A DNA stretch of 64,000 bases from Dehalococcoidia bacterium. Its GTDB lineage: Bacteria; Chloroflexota; Dehalococcoidia; Tepidiformales; Tepidiformaceae. Below the pieces are notes generated by a model. The model saw only the letters and a list, made by a program, of their open reading frames with translations. It was not told the DNA's origin and ran no database searches. The stretch is from contig PQAO01000024.1 of the NCBI GenBank assembly GCA_003104995.1, positions 111,285 to 175,284 on the forward strand, in the 5' to 3' direction. Numbering within the stretch: position 1 is the first letter of the stretch; each line of letters starts with the position of its first letter. Positions 41,301-48,375 of this stretch are shown piece after piece. Position numbers and translations under genes: made by a program.

Positions 41301-41932
41301 GCATCGAGGAACGCGGCGAGGGAGGCGTGGAGAGGCTCGCCCTCATCGTCCTCGAGCCCGGGGAGGCGGATGCCGTACTGGGCATGAAGGAGGTAGGCCA
41401 GGGAAGGGTTGACCTCGGGCGGGTCGCCGGCAGCGGCATGGAGGACGAGTTCGCGCTCCTGGCGGTTGTACGAGAGGGCGACCGGGATGAGCACGAGGGG
41501 CGAGCGCAGCTGGTGGTTGTCGCTGTCCTTCCAGGTCAGCCAGCCGAGGGCGGCGAAGACGACCTGGATTCCCTGCTCGCGGTCGGCCAGGCGGGCGCGC
41601 TCAATCAGACGGGTGGCGCAGGCGAACGCCTCGGCGGCGCGCTCATCGGAAAGCGGTTGGGGTGCATCGGGTGCGAAGTTGCGGGCAGTGAGGGAGATGC
41701 CGCCTTCGGCGACGAGGAGGGTCTCCCAGAGGCCGGCGGGGAGTGCGGGGATGGGGAGGGTGGTCCGGGTTGGCCGGAAGTTGATGCCGCGGTTGCGGCG
41801 GGTGACGTCGAGAAGCTCGCGTTTCCAGCGGTCGGCGCGCTCGCGGAAGGCATCGGAGACAGGCGGAAGCGCGTCGCGAGCGGGGGCGGGCGTCCTGCGC
41901 CCGCCAAAATCGACAATGGGATCATCGGCCAC
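38321..41932 (-). CDS. DUF4011 SF1 helicase with C-terminal Vsr/MTES_1575-like nuclease
   Basis: A 1203-aa protein. N-terminal DUF4011 region with WKRELLDVTRRNRGINFRPT (residues 37-56). Walker A VIEGPPGTGKSQT at about 311-323, a DEAS-type Walker B (AVIVDEASMIPT) near 806, motif III VGDSRQMPP after it, and the second RecA lobe with VQGDESDVMILSVGYGKD near 1020. The last 100 residues (YRVDIAVRHP and VLAVECDGPTY) are a Vsr/DUF559-like PD-(D/E)XK nuclease with D...E-x-D. This architecture is common in defence islands, yet this gene stands alone. GTG start with a perfect TATAAT 8 nt upstream. Confidence 0.85.
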   Translation of the reverse strand: MADDPIVDFGGRRTPAPARDALPPVSDAFRERADRWKRELLDVTRRNRGINFRPTRTTLPIPALPAGLWETLLVAEGGISLTARNFAPDAPQPLSDERAAEAFACATRLIERARLADREQGIQVVFAALGWLTWKDSDNHQLRSPLVLIPVALSYNRQERELVLHAAAGDPPEVNPSLAYLLHAQYGIRLPGLEDDEGEPLHASLAAFLDAARQVVAKQDGWFVEEEEPVVDVFSFAKLAMVEEIDRSLHRLAAHPILRAIAGEEPLPRPEEPGASDVDSDYPPGSLRPVVDADAYQLEAVGMAAAGQSFVIEGPPGTGKSQTITNIMAELMAQGRRVLFVAEKRVAREVVLENLAKAGLAEACLHLAANAGAKSRADAKAQVIKEIIDTLDAGSPLPPPDAALPRRYGEIRQRLNAYAAALARPLGEGGWTSAYDIIGTAALLASARRDLADVPSIDGCSRFWLDDVLDEAKSLDAFKPHELAVMAGPWSALRWTAYDAARHGQLRAALEILAGAEPGATRAATSVLGPTVPAAPALSLAAIGELAARLEQVAVYRRKSASFLRFLNPGFYSARSHLKHYLAAGYLETRDEGATASALRELESGLQSALAVATGAFGSATPASAPVSELSAWASALLVNIDALPVATEIAAVLARLEALGLRPAVVALLADTSAHGAMESALRASVYAAWAGHAMQGDLAITPDQHQRLVDSFARIDAEMIGWARSAVLAEVRSRRPRSVNGAAMAPLVKYARAKRRPALRTMLGNAREAIQLLKPALFMSPLAAAQYLCHEDGRTYQFDAVIVDEASMIPTPDMVVALSLAPQAIIVGDSRQMPPTNFFNKEIAPLSENGPEEEDVTFESILDEAAPIMPSTMLRAHYRSRDESLIAFSNVFFYDGRLIAFPDAWGDRPESGVRFELVADAIYGRGGTRANPAEALRAIEVLRAELQASDFQKQVAITAMSLAQQQEIVQQLDQAASSDEAIRRWLDSGGLVRNLETVQGDESDVMILSVGYGKDADGRMILNFGPLGQEKGERRLNVAVTRAKWKTVVVSSIRSTDIDPARTSSTGTLRLRDYLDYAERGPAALPATAVTAASPPRPFEQVVRTALEAQGLQCVPQVGVGGYRVDIAVRHPQDPERFVLAVECDGPTYFTAPACRDRDLGHTGVLKRMGWQVHRVHAPAWYRDPEAELQRILERYRAALS

Positions 41933-41940
41933 GAGGAGTG

Positions 41941-41946
41941 ATTATA
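41941..41946 (-). promoter_or_regulatory. leaderless-type -10 element of the helicase-nuclease gene
   Basis: A perfect TATAAT on the minus strand ends 8 nt before the GTG at 41932. No -35 is visible at the usual distance, and no good Shine-Dalgarno is present. Confidence 0.5.
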
Positions 41947-41970
41947 GGCGCGGTCCGGGCCTGGGCAGGT

Positions 41971-43554
41971 TCAGCCTCCGCCGGGTGGCGGAACGTAGGC
42001 CTCTTCGGAGGGAACCGGCGCGGCGGATGTGCGCTCCTGCCACCAGAGGAGCATACCGAGCGTGAACGCGCCGAGGGTGTCGGAGACAAGGTCGTTGAAG
42101 GTATCCCAGCGGCCCTGGGTGCGGGTGGTATGGAAGACGCGGTCGCCGAGGTACTCGTAGACCTCCCAGGCGATGCCGGCGGCGATACCGATGGCGACGG
42201 CCAGGTAGAGGCGTTCGACGGCGGGGCGGGTAGAACCACGGCGGATGGAGAGTGCGTGCAGGATGTCGTAGATGCCGGCGGTGATGGCGGCGGTGCCCAT
42301 GAAGTGGGTGATCTTGTCGTATTCGTCGATGCGGGCGTAGAGGTTGCCGTCGGTGCCGAGGACATCGGCGAAGCTACAGACGATTGCGATGATGTGGGTG
42401 AGGCCGGAGAGGCCGCCTTCGCGAGAGAAGACGAACTCGCCGGCCACGAGGAGGAAGACGGTGGCGCCGACCTGGAAGAAGAGGTAGCCCCAGAAATCGG
42501 TGAAGCCGGGACGAACGAACTGGGCAACGCCAAGGTAGAGGAAGAGACCGCCCAGGGTGAGGACGGTGAGTTGGACGCGCCGAGCGCCGGCGGGGCCGGG
42601 GCGGTGGCTGGCGAGCCAGGATTGCGCGCGGCGCGGCAGGGCGGAGAGTGGCCGCCAGTGGCGCAGAGCGAGCGCGGGGCCCACGGAGATGAGCGTCCCG
42701 ATCACGCCGTCGATCCAGTAGTGGTTGCCGGTGACGATGACGGTGGTCTGCATGGCGAGGCCGGGGAGGAGGGCGATCGCCCAGAACCGCCAGCGGCTGT
42801 AGGGCAGCGCGAGCACGTAGCCGGTGAGTGAGAGCCAGCCGACGTGAAGGCTGGGGATGGCGGCGTATTCGTTCGCGAAGGAGTGTTCGCGGCCGAGCTG
42901 GACCACGGTGTCTTCGATACCGAGCGCGGGGAAGAGGCGGGGTGGCGCGGTGGGGAAGAACGCGATGAGGACGATGGCGAGCACTGTGGAGAGCCCGAGG
43001 GCGTTGCGATAGAGACGATAGCGCTCGGGGCTGGCGAAATAGAGCCAGAGGATGGCGCCCGCAACCACGGCGAGGAACCCGTGGGAGTAGAAGGCGTTGA
43101 AGGTGTGCGTCAGCCAGCCGGTGGAGGTGAGGACGCGCTGGAGGTCGGGTTCGAAGAAGCTCCCGAGGGCCTTCTCGAAATCGACCACGCGGGTCGCGTT
43201 GCGGACTGCCGGGGCACGTTCGGCGACGACGTTGAACCGGGCGATTTCGTAAAGGATGAAGCCGGCGAAGACGGCCGCGAGCTGGCGGGCGAAGGGCAAC
43301 CAGGAGTGCGTCCGGCCGGTGGCGGGGGCACTCCGGGCGAGCAGGAGGCCCGCGAGAGCGATAGCCATGGGGATGGACGGGTGGCCGATCTGGACGAAGG
43401 CGCCCAGCCCAATGCCGGCAGCCATGACGCCCGTGGCGAGACCGGCCACGCGCCGGAACGCGAGGAACGCAATAAGGAGCACGGCGGCAAGCAGCACCGC
43501 CTCGAACGCGTTTCCGGGCGTGTGGACCCGGATGGCGTCGACAAATTCCCCCAC
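41971..43554 (-). CDS. PAP2-superfamily (inositolphosphotransferase-like) membrane enzyme fused to YjdF/DUF2238
   Basis: About 527 aa with 12 or more helices. Residues 80-320 are a PAP2/Aur1-like domain: VVDFEKALGSFFEPDLQRVL, a FFPTAPPRLFPALGIEDT loop, the catalytic AIPSLHVGWLSLTG and TGNHYWIDGVIG. From about 345 on comes a YjdF (DUF2238) domain: RIDEYDKITHFMGTAAITAG, IAAGIAWEVYEYLGD, DTFNDLVSDTLGA. Start moved to the GTG at 43554, which has TGGAGG 6 nt upstream. Likely acts on lipid or isoprenyl phosphates. Confidence 0.8.
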   Translation of the reverse strand: MGEFVDAIRVHTPGNAFEAVLLAAVLLIAFLAFRRVAGLATGVMAAGIGLGAFVQIGHPSIPMAIALAGLLLARSAPATGRTHSWLPFARQLAAVFAGFILYEIARFNVVAERAPAVRNATRVVDFEKALGSFFEPDLQRVLTSTGWLTHTFNAFYSHGFLAVVAGAILWLYFASPERYRLYRNALGLSTVLAIVLIAFFPTAPPRLFPALGIEDTVVQLGREHSFANEYAAIPSLHVGWLSLTGYVLALPYSRWRFWAIALLPGLAMQTTVIVTGNHYWIDGVIGTLISVGPALALRHWRPLSALPRRAQSWLASHRPGPAGARRVQLTVLTLGGLFLYLGVAQFVRPGFTDFWGYLFFQVGATVFLLVAGEFVFSREGGLSGLTHIIAIVCSFADVLGTDGNLYARIDEYDKITHFMGTAAITAGIYDILHALSIRRGSTRPAVERLYLAVAIGIAAGIAWEVYEYLGDRVFHTTRTQGRWDTFNDLVSDTLGAFTLGMLLWWQERTSAAPVPSEEAYVPPPGGG

Positions 43555-43765
43555 AGGCGACCTCCAGCCCGGGAGCTCACCCCCCTCCGCGGCACCCTGG
43601 ATTCGCACAGCATATCCGCTGAAACAGGGTTTGCCATCCCCCGCAGGGCTGAGCAGCGAAGAGGGGCGGCCCGGCCGCGAATGCGCGAGCTCGGTCCGCG
43701 AGCATGCTCAGCGCGTATACTGCAACGTTGCGAGGCGCCGGGAAACCGGGCGGAAAGGGGCAAAG

Positions 43766-44698
43766 ATGGCCGGACTGATCATCCTGGGCGTGGTGGCGGT
43801 GCTGGTGCTGATCGTGCTGTTCTCATCGTTCTTCACAGTGGAGCAACAGACGGCGGCAGTGGTCGAACGGTTCGGGAAGTTCCAGCGGGTGGCCCGGTCG
43901 GGCCTGAACTTCAAGGTGCCGATCATCGACCGTGTGGCAGGGCGGATAAACCTCCGCGTGCAGCAGCTGGACGTAAACGTGGAGACGAAGACGCTGGATA
44001 ACGTGTTCGTGCACACGATCGTGGCGGTGCAGTACATGGTGATCCCGGAGCAGGTGTACGACGCGTTCTACCGGCTGGACCAGCCGACGGTGCAGATTAC
44101 GGCGTACGTGTTCGACACGGTGCGGGCGCGCGTGCCGAAGATGGAGCTGGACGACGTGTTCGAGCGCAAGGATGAGGTAGCCATCGCGGTGAAGCAGGAG
44201 CTGCTGGGCGAGATGGGCGAATTCGGCTACCAGATCGTGCAGGCGCTGGTGACGGACATCGACCCGGACAAGAAGGTGAAAGAGTCGATGAACGAGATCA
44301 ACGCGGCGAAGCGGCTGCGGGAGGCGGCACAGGAGCGGGGCGAGGCCGACAAGATCCTGAAGGTGAAGGCGGCCGAGGCCGAAGCAGAGAGCAAGGCGCT
44401 CCAGGGCCAGGGCATCGCGAACCAGCGGCGGGCGATCATCGATGGGTTGCGGGAGTCGGTGGACCAGTTCGCGCAGAGCATTTCGGGGACGACTCCGGAG
44501 AGCATCATGCAGCTGGTGCTGATGACGCAGCACTACGACACGGTGAAGGAGATCGGGGCCTCATCGCGGGCGAACACCATCTTCGTGCCGTATTCGCCGG
44601 GCGGAATGGCGGACCTGGCGGCGCAAATGCGGGATGCGCTCATCGGGGCGAACGCGGCGACGCAAAACGCGGACCTGGACGCGATGCGGGATTCGTAG
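43766..44698 (+). CDS. SPFH (stomatin/prohibitin/HflK-like) protein
   Basis: A 310-aa protein with one N-terminal membrane helix (IILGVVAVLVLIVLFSSFF), then the SPFH domain: VEQQTAAVVERFGKFQRVAR, GLNFKVPIIDRVAGRINLRV, TLDNVFVHTIVAVQYMV. The C-terminal coiled coil is rich in Ala/Glu (AQERGEADKILKVKAAEAEA). Such proteins scaffold membrane microdomains, often with an NfeD partner, absent here. An AAAGGGG site lies 5 nt before the ATG; a TATACT hexamer at 43716-43721 may be its -10. Confidence 0.9.
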   Translation: MAGLIILGVVAVLVLIVLFSSFFTVEQQTAAVVERFGKFQRVARSGLNFKVPIIDRVAGRINLRVQQLDVNVETKTLDNVFVHTIVAVQYMVIPEQVYDAFYRLDQPTVQITAYVFDTVRARVPKMELDDVFERKDEVAIAVKQELLGEMGEFGYQIVQALVTDIDPDKKVKESMNEINAAKRLREAAQERGEADKILKVKAAEAEAESKALQGQGIANQRRAIIDGLRESVDQFAQSISGTTPESIMQLVLMTQHYDTVKEIGASSRANTIFVPYSPGGMADLAAQMRDALIGANAATQNADLDAMRDS

Positions 44699-45760
44699 CT
44701 ACCGGCGATCGCGCTCGGCGCTGGGGACTTCGCCCTCCCAGCCGGCATCGCGGAGGATGCGCTCGATGAGGGCGGTCTTGCCCTCCTGGTAGGCGGCCCG
44801 GTCCTGTCCGTGGGCGGCTGCGAGTCTGAGCTTCAGCTCGCCGTAGGCGTCGCGGTCGGCCGGGTGGGCGCGGAGGTGGTCGCGGAAGAGGCGGTGCTTG
44901 CGCGCTTCGAGGCTGGCGTCCTCGAGGGTGTGGAGGTGATGGGTAACGTTGCCCGCATCATCTTCCTTGATGAAGTAGTGGCGGCGGGGGATGCCATTTT
45001 CGCCACAGTACCAGTAGCCCAGCTCCTCGATGCGGTGGACCAGCGGGCGGGCGGCATCGAAGTCCTCGACGGCGAGCATCATGTCGATGATGGGCTTGGC
45101 GGAGAGGCCGGGGACAGCGGTGCTGCCGACGTGCTCGATGCCGATGGCGCTTTCGCCAACGGCCTCCCGGAGGCGGGCGGCCTCGCGCTCGAACTCCAGG
45201 GGCCACTCCGCGCTGTAGGGCACGACCTCGGCGGGAGCCGGGGGCAGCCCCGCAATGGCGCGATAGGCCCGGCGGATGAAGGCCGTCTTTCCGCCGATGT
45301 AGAGGAGGATGTCGCTGGGATAGCGGGCGACGAGATCGCGCTTGAGCGCGGCGTAGGCCTCGCGCTCGGCGGGGTGGGTGCGGAGGTGGTCGCGAAAGGC
45401 AAGGAGGCGGGCGGCATCGGCGTGACCGGCCGGGTACATGTGGAGGTGGAAGAGGTCGAGTTCGCCCGCGACGGGGTTGGGGAGGTCGAAGTAGCGGCGG
45501 CCGGGAACGCCGGCGACACCGTGGTAGTCGTAGCCGAGCGAGCGGATGGGGTCGATGTAGGCTTCGCCGGCTTCGAAGGTAGGCACGAAGAGGGCCATAT
45601 CGACGATGGGCTTAGCGGGAAGACCGGGAACGGCCGTACTGCCGACATGCTCGATGACGAGGTTGGGATCCTGGCAGACAGCGCGGATCCGGGCGGCCTC
45701 GGCATCGAAGAAGGAGGGCCAGCGGGGATCGGACTCTACAACGCGGAGCGTCTTGGGCAT
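44699..45760 (-). CDS. tandemly duplicated GrpB (UPF0157) family protein
   Basis: 353 aa made of two GrpB units. Unit 1: VVESDPRWPSFFDAEAARI, VIEHVGSTAVPGLPAKPIVD, FHLHMYPAGH, FRDHLRTHPAEREAYAALK. Unit 2: VVPYSAEWPLEFEREAARLR, GIEHVGSTAVPGLSAKPIID, THHLHTLEDAS, FRDHLRAHPADRDAYGELK. GrpB proteins have the nucleotidyltransferase fold (G-S-T-A-V-P-G-L), and their role is poorly known. Single-unit forms of about 170-200 aa are usual. The stop is directly next to the convergent SPFH stop. Confidence 0.85.
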   Translation of the reverse strand: MPKTLRVVESDPRWPSFFDAEAARIRAVCQDPNLVIEHVGSTAVPGLPAKPIVDMALFVPTFEAGEAYIDPIRSLGYDYHGVAGVPGRRYFDLPNPVAGELDLFHLHMYPAGHADAARLLAFRDHLRTHPAEREAYAALKRDLVARYPSDILLYIGGKTAFIRRAYRAIAGLPPAPAEVVPYSAEWPLEFEREAARLREAVGESAIGIEHVGSTAVPGLSAKPIIDMMLAVEDFDAARPLVHRIEELGYWYCGENGIPRRHYFIKEDDAGNVTHHLHTLEDASLEARKHRLFRDHLRAHPADRDAYGELKLRLAAAHGQDRAAYQEGKTALIERILRDAGWEGEVPSAERDRR

Positions 45761-45789
45761 GGAGTTCCCCGGGAGGCGGCGGGAGGGGC

Positions 45790-46146
45790 TTAGTGGGCGG
45801 GGGCGTGCCCGGCGCCGTGAGCATCGTGGGGGCTGCCGTGGCCGTTGGCAGCGTCGTCGCCGGGGAGGTCGCGGGAGCGCATGATGCTGATGGGGGCGGT
45901 CCAGGCGGGGTCTTCGGGGAAGCCGCCGACCCGGCGCTTGAAGAGGTAGAGGGTGCCCATGACGACGGCGCCCACGGCAACTCCGGCGAGCGACCAGAGG
46001 GTTCCGGGGAGGATGTCGGTGCCGTTGTCGCTGGCCTGGAAGACGGAGCGAACCCCTTCGTTGTCAGCGGCGGCGGGCGCGATGGCGCCGAGTGCCGCGA
46101 AAGCGAGGGCGGAGACGAGGGCCAGGCGGAGGAGGAGCGTCTTCAT
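45790..46146 (-). CDS. small exported membrane protein with His-rich tail
   Basis: 118 aa: signal peptide (LLLRLALVSALAFAALGAIA), a short outer segment, one helix (LAGVAVGAVVMGTLYLF) and a basic, then His-rich end (NGHGSPHDAHGAGHAPAH). The tail may bind Cu, Ni or Zn in the cytosol. No family recognised. Lies 29 nt upstream of the duplicated GrpB gene on the same strand. Confidence 0.6.
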   Translation of the reverse strand: MKTLLLRLALVSALAFAALGAIAPAAADNEGVRSVFQASDNGTDILPGTLWSLAGVAVGAVVMGTLYLFKRRVGGFPEDPAWTAPISIMRSRDLPGDDAANGHGSPHDAHGAGHAPAH

Positions 46147-46424
46147 ACCGGGTGCAAGTGTACGGATTCAGGTGGGTTGGAACCACCCGGGGTTCGGGGC
46201 AAAGAAAAGGGGCCGGTGGATGTGTGGAGCGGACACAGCATCCAGCGCGACCCGATATGAGTTTTAGCATTCACTCAGCGAGTCTGCAAGGGGTACCGCG
46301 AGATATCTTCATCACGATCTGTGGCTTGGGATAGACTAACGGTCCGTAGGGCAGGCCCCTTTGGCGGTTCACCCGGGCGAAGTCCGGCGGGAAAGTACCA
46401 TGCACCAGATGGAGGAGACCGCAG

Positions 46425-46922
46425 ATGAAAGCCATAGTACCGCTGGATGGAAGCGACACCGCGATGGGCATCATGCCCTCGGTGCGCAGGTTGATCGAGA
46501 TGTCGCCCGGGATTGAGATTCACCTTCTGCGGGTGATGGACCCGAAGGATGTCCGGGGGCGGCTGGAGCGTGTCGTTGGAGAACCGCCGGCGGCAACAGT
46601 CGGGAAGACCACGGTCCAGGCGCCACCACCGCGGCTGGTTGAGAGCCACGGCGAGGCGATGGCCCGAAAGGGGATCGAGTTGCGCGAGGAGCTCGAGGCG
46701 ATTGCGGCGAAGGAGATCCCGCAGGCGGCGAGCGTGGCGCACGTGAAGTGGTCGGGCAATGCAGCCCAGGCCATCACGGAGCTGGCGAACGAGCTGGATG
46801 CGGACGTCATCGTGATGGCCACCCACGGACGGTCCGGGATTTCGCATGTGCTGGCGGGCAGTGTGGCTGAGGCGGTGATCCGGACAAGTGGGCGGCCGGT
46901 GCTGGTGCAAAAGCCGGGTTAG
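46425..46922 (+). CDS. universal stress protein (UspA family)
   Basis: A 165-aa protein with MKAIVPLDGSDTAMGIMPSV at the start and the ATP-binding end DADVIVMATHGRSGISHVLA, then GSVAEAVIRTSGRPVLV. Both G-2x-G-9x-G(S) elements are present, so it probably binds ATP. GGAGGAG precedes the ATG. A GGATAGACT hexamer at 46328-46336 could be its -10. Confidence 0.85.
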   Translation: MKAIVPLDGSDTAMGIMPSVRRLIEMSPGIEIHLLRVMDPKDVRGRLERVVGEPPAATVGKTTVQAPPPRLVESHGEAMARKGIELREELEAIAAKEIPQAASVAHVKWSGNAAQAITELANELDADVIVMATHGRSGISHVLAGSVAEAVIRTSGRPVLVQKPG

Positions 46923-46975
46923 GCTGCCTCGTGGGAATCTGAGGTTTGGATAGCTCCCGCGCTGGCAGGGGTGCG

Positions 46976-46981
46976 TACAAT
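46976..46981 (+). promoter_or_regulatory. leaderless-type -10 element of the hydrolase-cyclase gene
   Basis: TACAAT ends 8 nt before the ATG at 46990. Confidence 0.45.
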
Positions 46982-46989
46982 CCACCGCC

Positions 46990-48342
46990 ATGGACCCGCG
47001 CATCCAGTACGCATTGACGGCCGACGGTGCGAGCATCGCCTTCTGGTCGCTCGGGAGCGGCCCGCCGGTCATCCAGATGCCTACCATGCCGTTCACTCAC
47101 ATCCAGCTGGAATGGCAGGACCCGGACTTCAACGCCTGGTACTCGGGGCTGTTGCAACAGTTCCGGCTGATCCGCTATGACACGCGGGGGTGCGGGCTGT
47201 CTTCGGCGGAGGGGCAGACGCACACGCTCGAGACCATGGTCGAGGACCTGCGGGCGGTTGCGGATCGGGCCGGGGTCGAGCGTTTCGGGCTGATTGCGCC
47301 GGTGCAGGCGGGGCCCGCGGCGATCGCCTTCGCGGCGCGCAACCCGGAGCGCGTGAGCCGCCTGGTGTTGTGGATGGCGGTGCAGCGGGGGACGGACATG
47401 CGGACGCCGCGGTTCGAAGCGCTGCGCCAGCTGAGCGCGACCGACTGGGGGCTATTCTGCGAGGCGGCAGCGCACGCCATCGTGGCGGGATGGGACAACG
47501 CGGCGTCAGCACACCGGATCGCGCGAATTATGCGGGAGTCATCGAGCGCGGCCATCCACGAGGCGATCCTGCATGATTACCTGGAGGCGGACATCGCTGA
47601 GTGCCTGCCGCTGGTGCGCTGCCCGGTGATGGTTGCTCACCGGATGGAGGGCAATGCGCCGCCCCCGGCGACGGCGCGGCGGCTGGCGGCTTCGATCCGT
47701 GATGCGAGCCTCATGCCATTTCCCGGCACGTCGCTGTTTTTCCTGACCCAGGGGCCGGCGGAGATCGTCCGGGCGTTTTGCGAATTCCTGGAGATCGAGG
47801 AATTGCCCGCCCGGCACCCGGTGCCCAGTTCGGGGTTCTGCACGCTCCTGTACACGGACATTGAGGGCCACACGGCGATCATCCGGACGCTGGGCGACGA
47901 GCGTGGGCGGATCGTCTTGCGCGAACACGAGCGAATCACCCGCCAGGCACTGGCTGCGCATGGCGGCATCGAGGTCCTTTCAACGGGCGACGGGTTCCTG
48001 GCGCGGTTCGCCACGGCGCAGTCGGCGCTGGAGTGCGCCGTGGACCTGCAGCGCGAACTGGCCGACGCGAGCGCGGACCTCCCGGTAGAGCTGCGCGTGC
48101 GGGTTGGCATCAACGCGGGTGAACCGATTGCAGAGGGCGACGAGCTCTTCGGGGCGGTGGTGGTGAACACGGAGCGGATTGCGGCGATGGCAGACGGCGG
48201 CGAGGTGCTGGTCGCGAATGTCGTGAGGGAGTTGGCCGCGGGGAAGGGATTCGCGTTCGCGGACCGGGGGGAAGCGGCGATGCCGGGGAGCGATGAGCCC
48301 GTACGCGTGTGGGAGCTGCGCTGGGCGGTTTCGGCAACCTGA
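46990..48342 (+). CDS. alpha/beta-hydrolase-like domain fused to a class III nucleotide cyclase
   Basis: 450 aa. Residues 1-270 follow the alpha/beta hydrolase fold (ASIAFWSLGSGPPVIQMPTM, RLIRYDTRGCGLSS, VRCPVMVAHRMEG), but the nucleophile elbow reads LIAPVQAGPAA, with Gln where Ser should be, so this half is likely a sensor rather than an enzyme. Residues 280-450 are a class III cyclase: CTLLYTDIEGHTAIIRTLGD (metal Asp), GGIEVLSTGDGFLARFATAQ (second Asp), VRVGINAGEPIAEGDELFGA and VVVNTERIAAMADGGEVLVA. The product, cAMP or cGMP, is not decided. Confidence 0.85.
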   Translation: MDPRIQYALTADGASIAFWSLGSGPPVIQMPTMPFTHIQLEWQDPDFNAWYSGLLQQFRLIRYDTRGCGLSSAEGQTHTLETMVEDLRAVADRAGVERFGLIAPVQAGPAAIAFAARNPERVSRLVLWMAVQRGTDMRTPRFEALRQLSATDWGLFCEAAAHAIVAGWDNAASAHRIARIMRESSSAAIHEAILHDYLEADIAECLPLVRCPVMVAHRMEGNAPPPATARRLAASIRDASLMPFPGTSLFFLTQGPAEIVRAFCEFLEIEELPARHPVPSSGFCTLLYTDIEGHTAIIRTLGDERGRIVLREHERITRQALAAHGGIEVLSTGDGFLARFATAQSALECAVDLQRELADASADLPVELRVRVGINAGEPIAEGDELFGAVVVNTERIAAMADGGEVLVANVVRELAAGKGFAFADRGEAAMPGSDEPVRVWELRWAVSAT

Positions 48343-48375
48343 CAGGACTCTGGAGGGGCCCCATAATCCGGGCCG

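Noticed and set aside
39296..41941. Long plus-strand frames opposite the helicase-nuclease
   Set aside because: Shadow frames of a gene whose helicase and nuclease motifs are clear.
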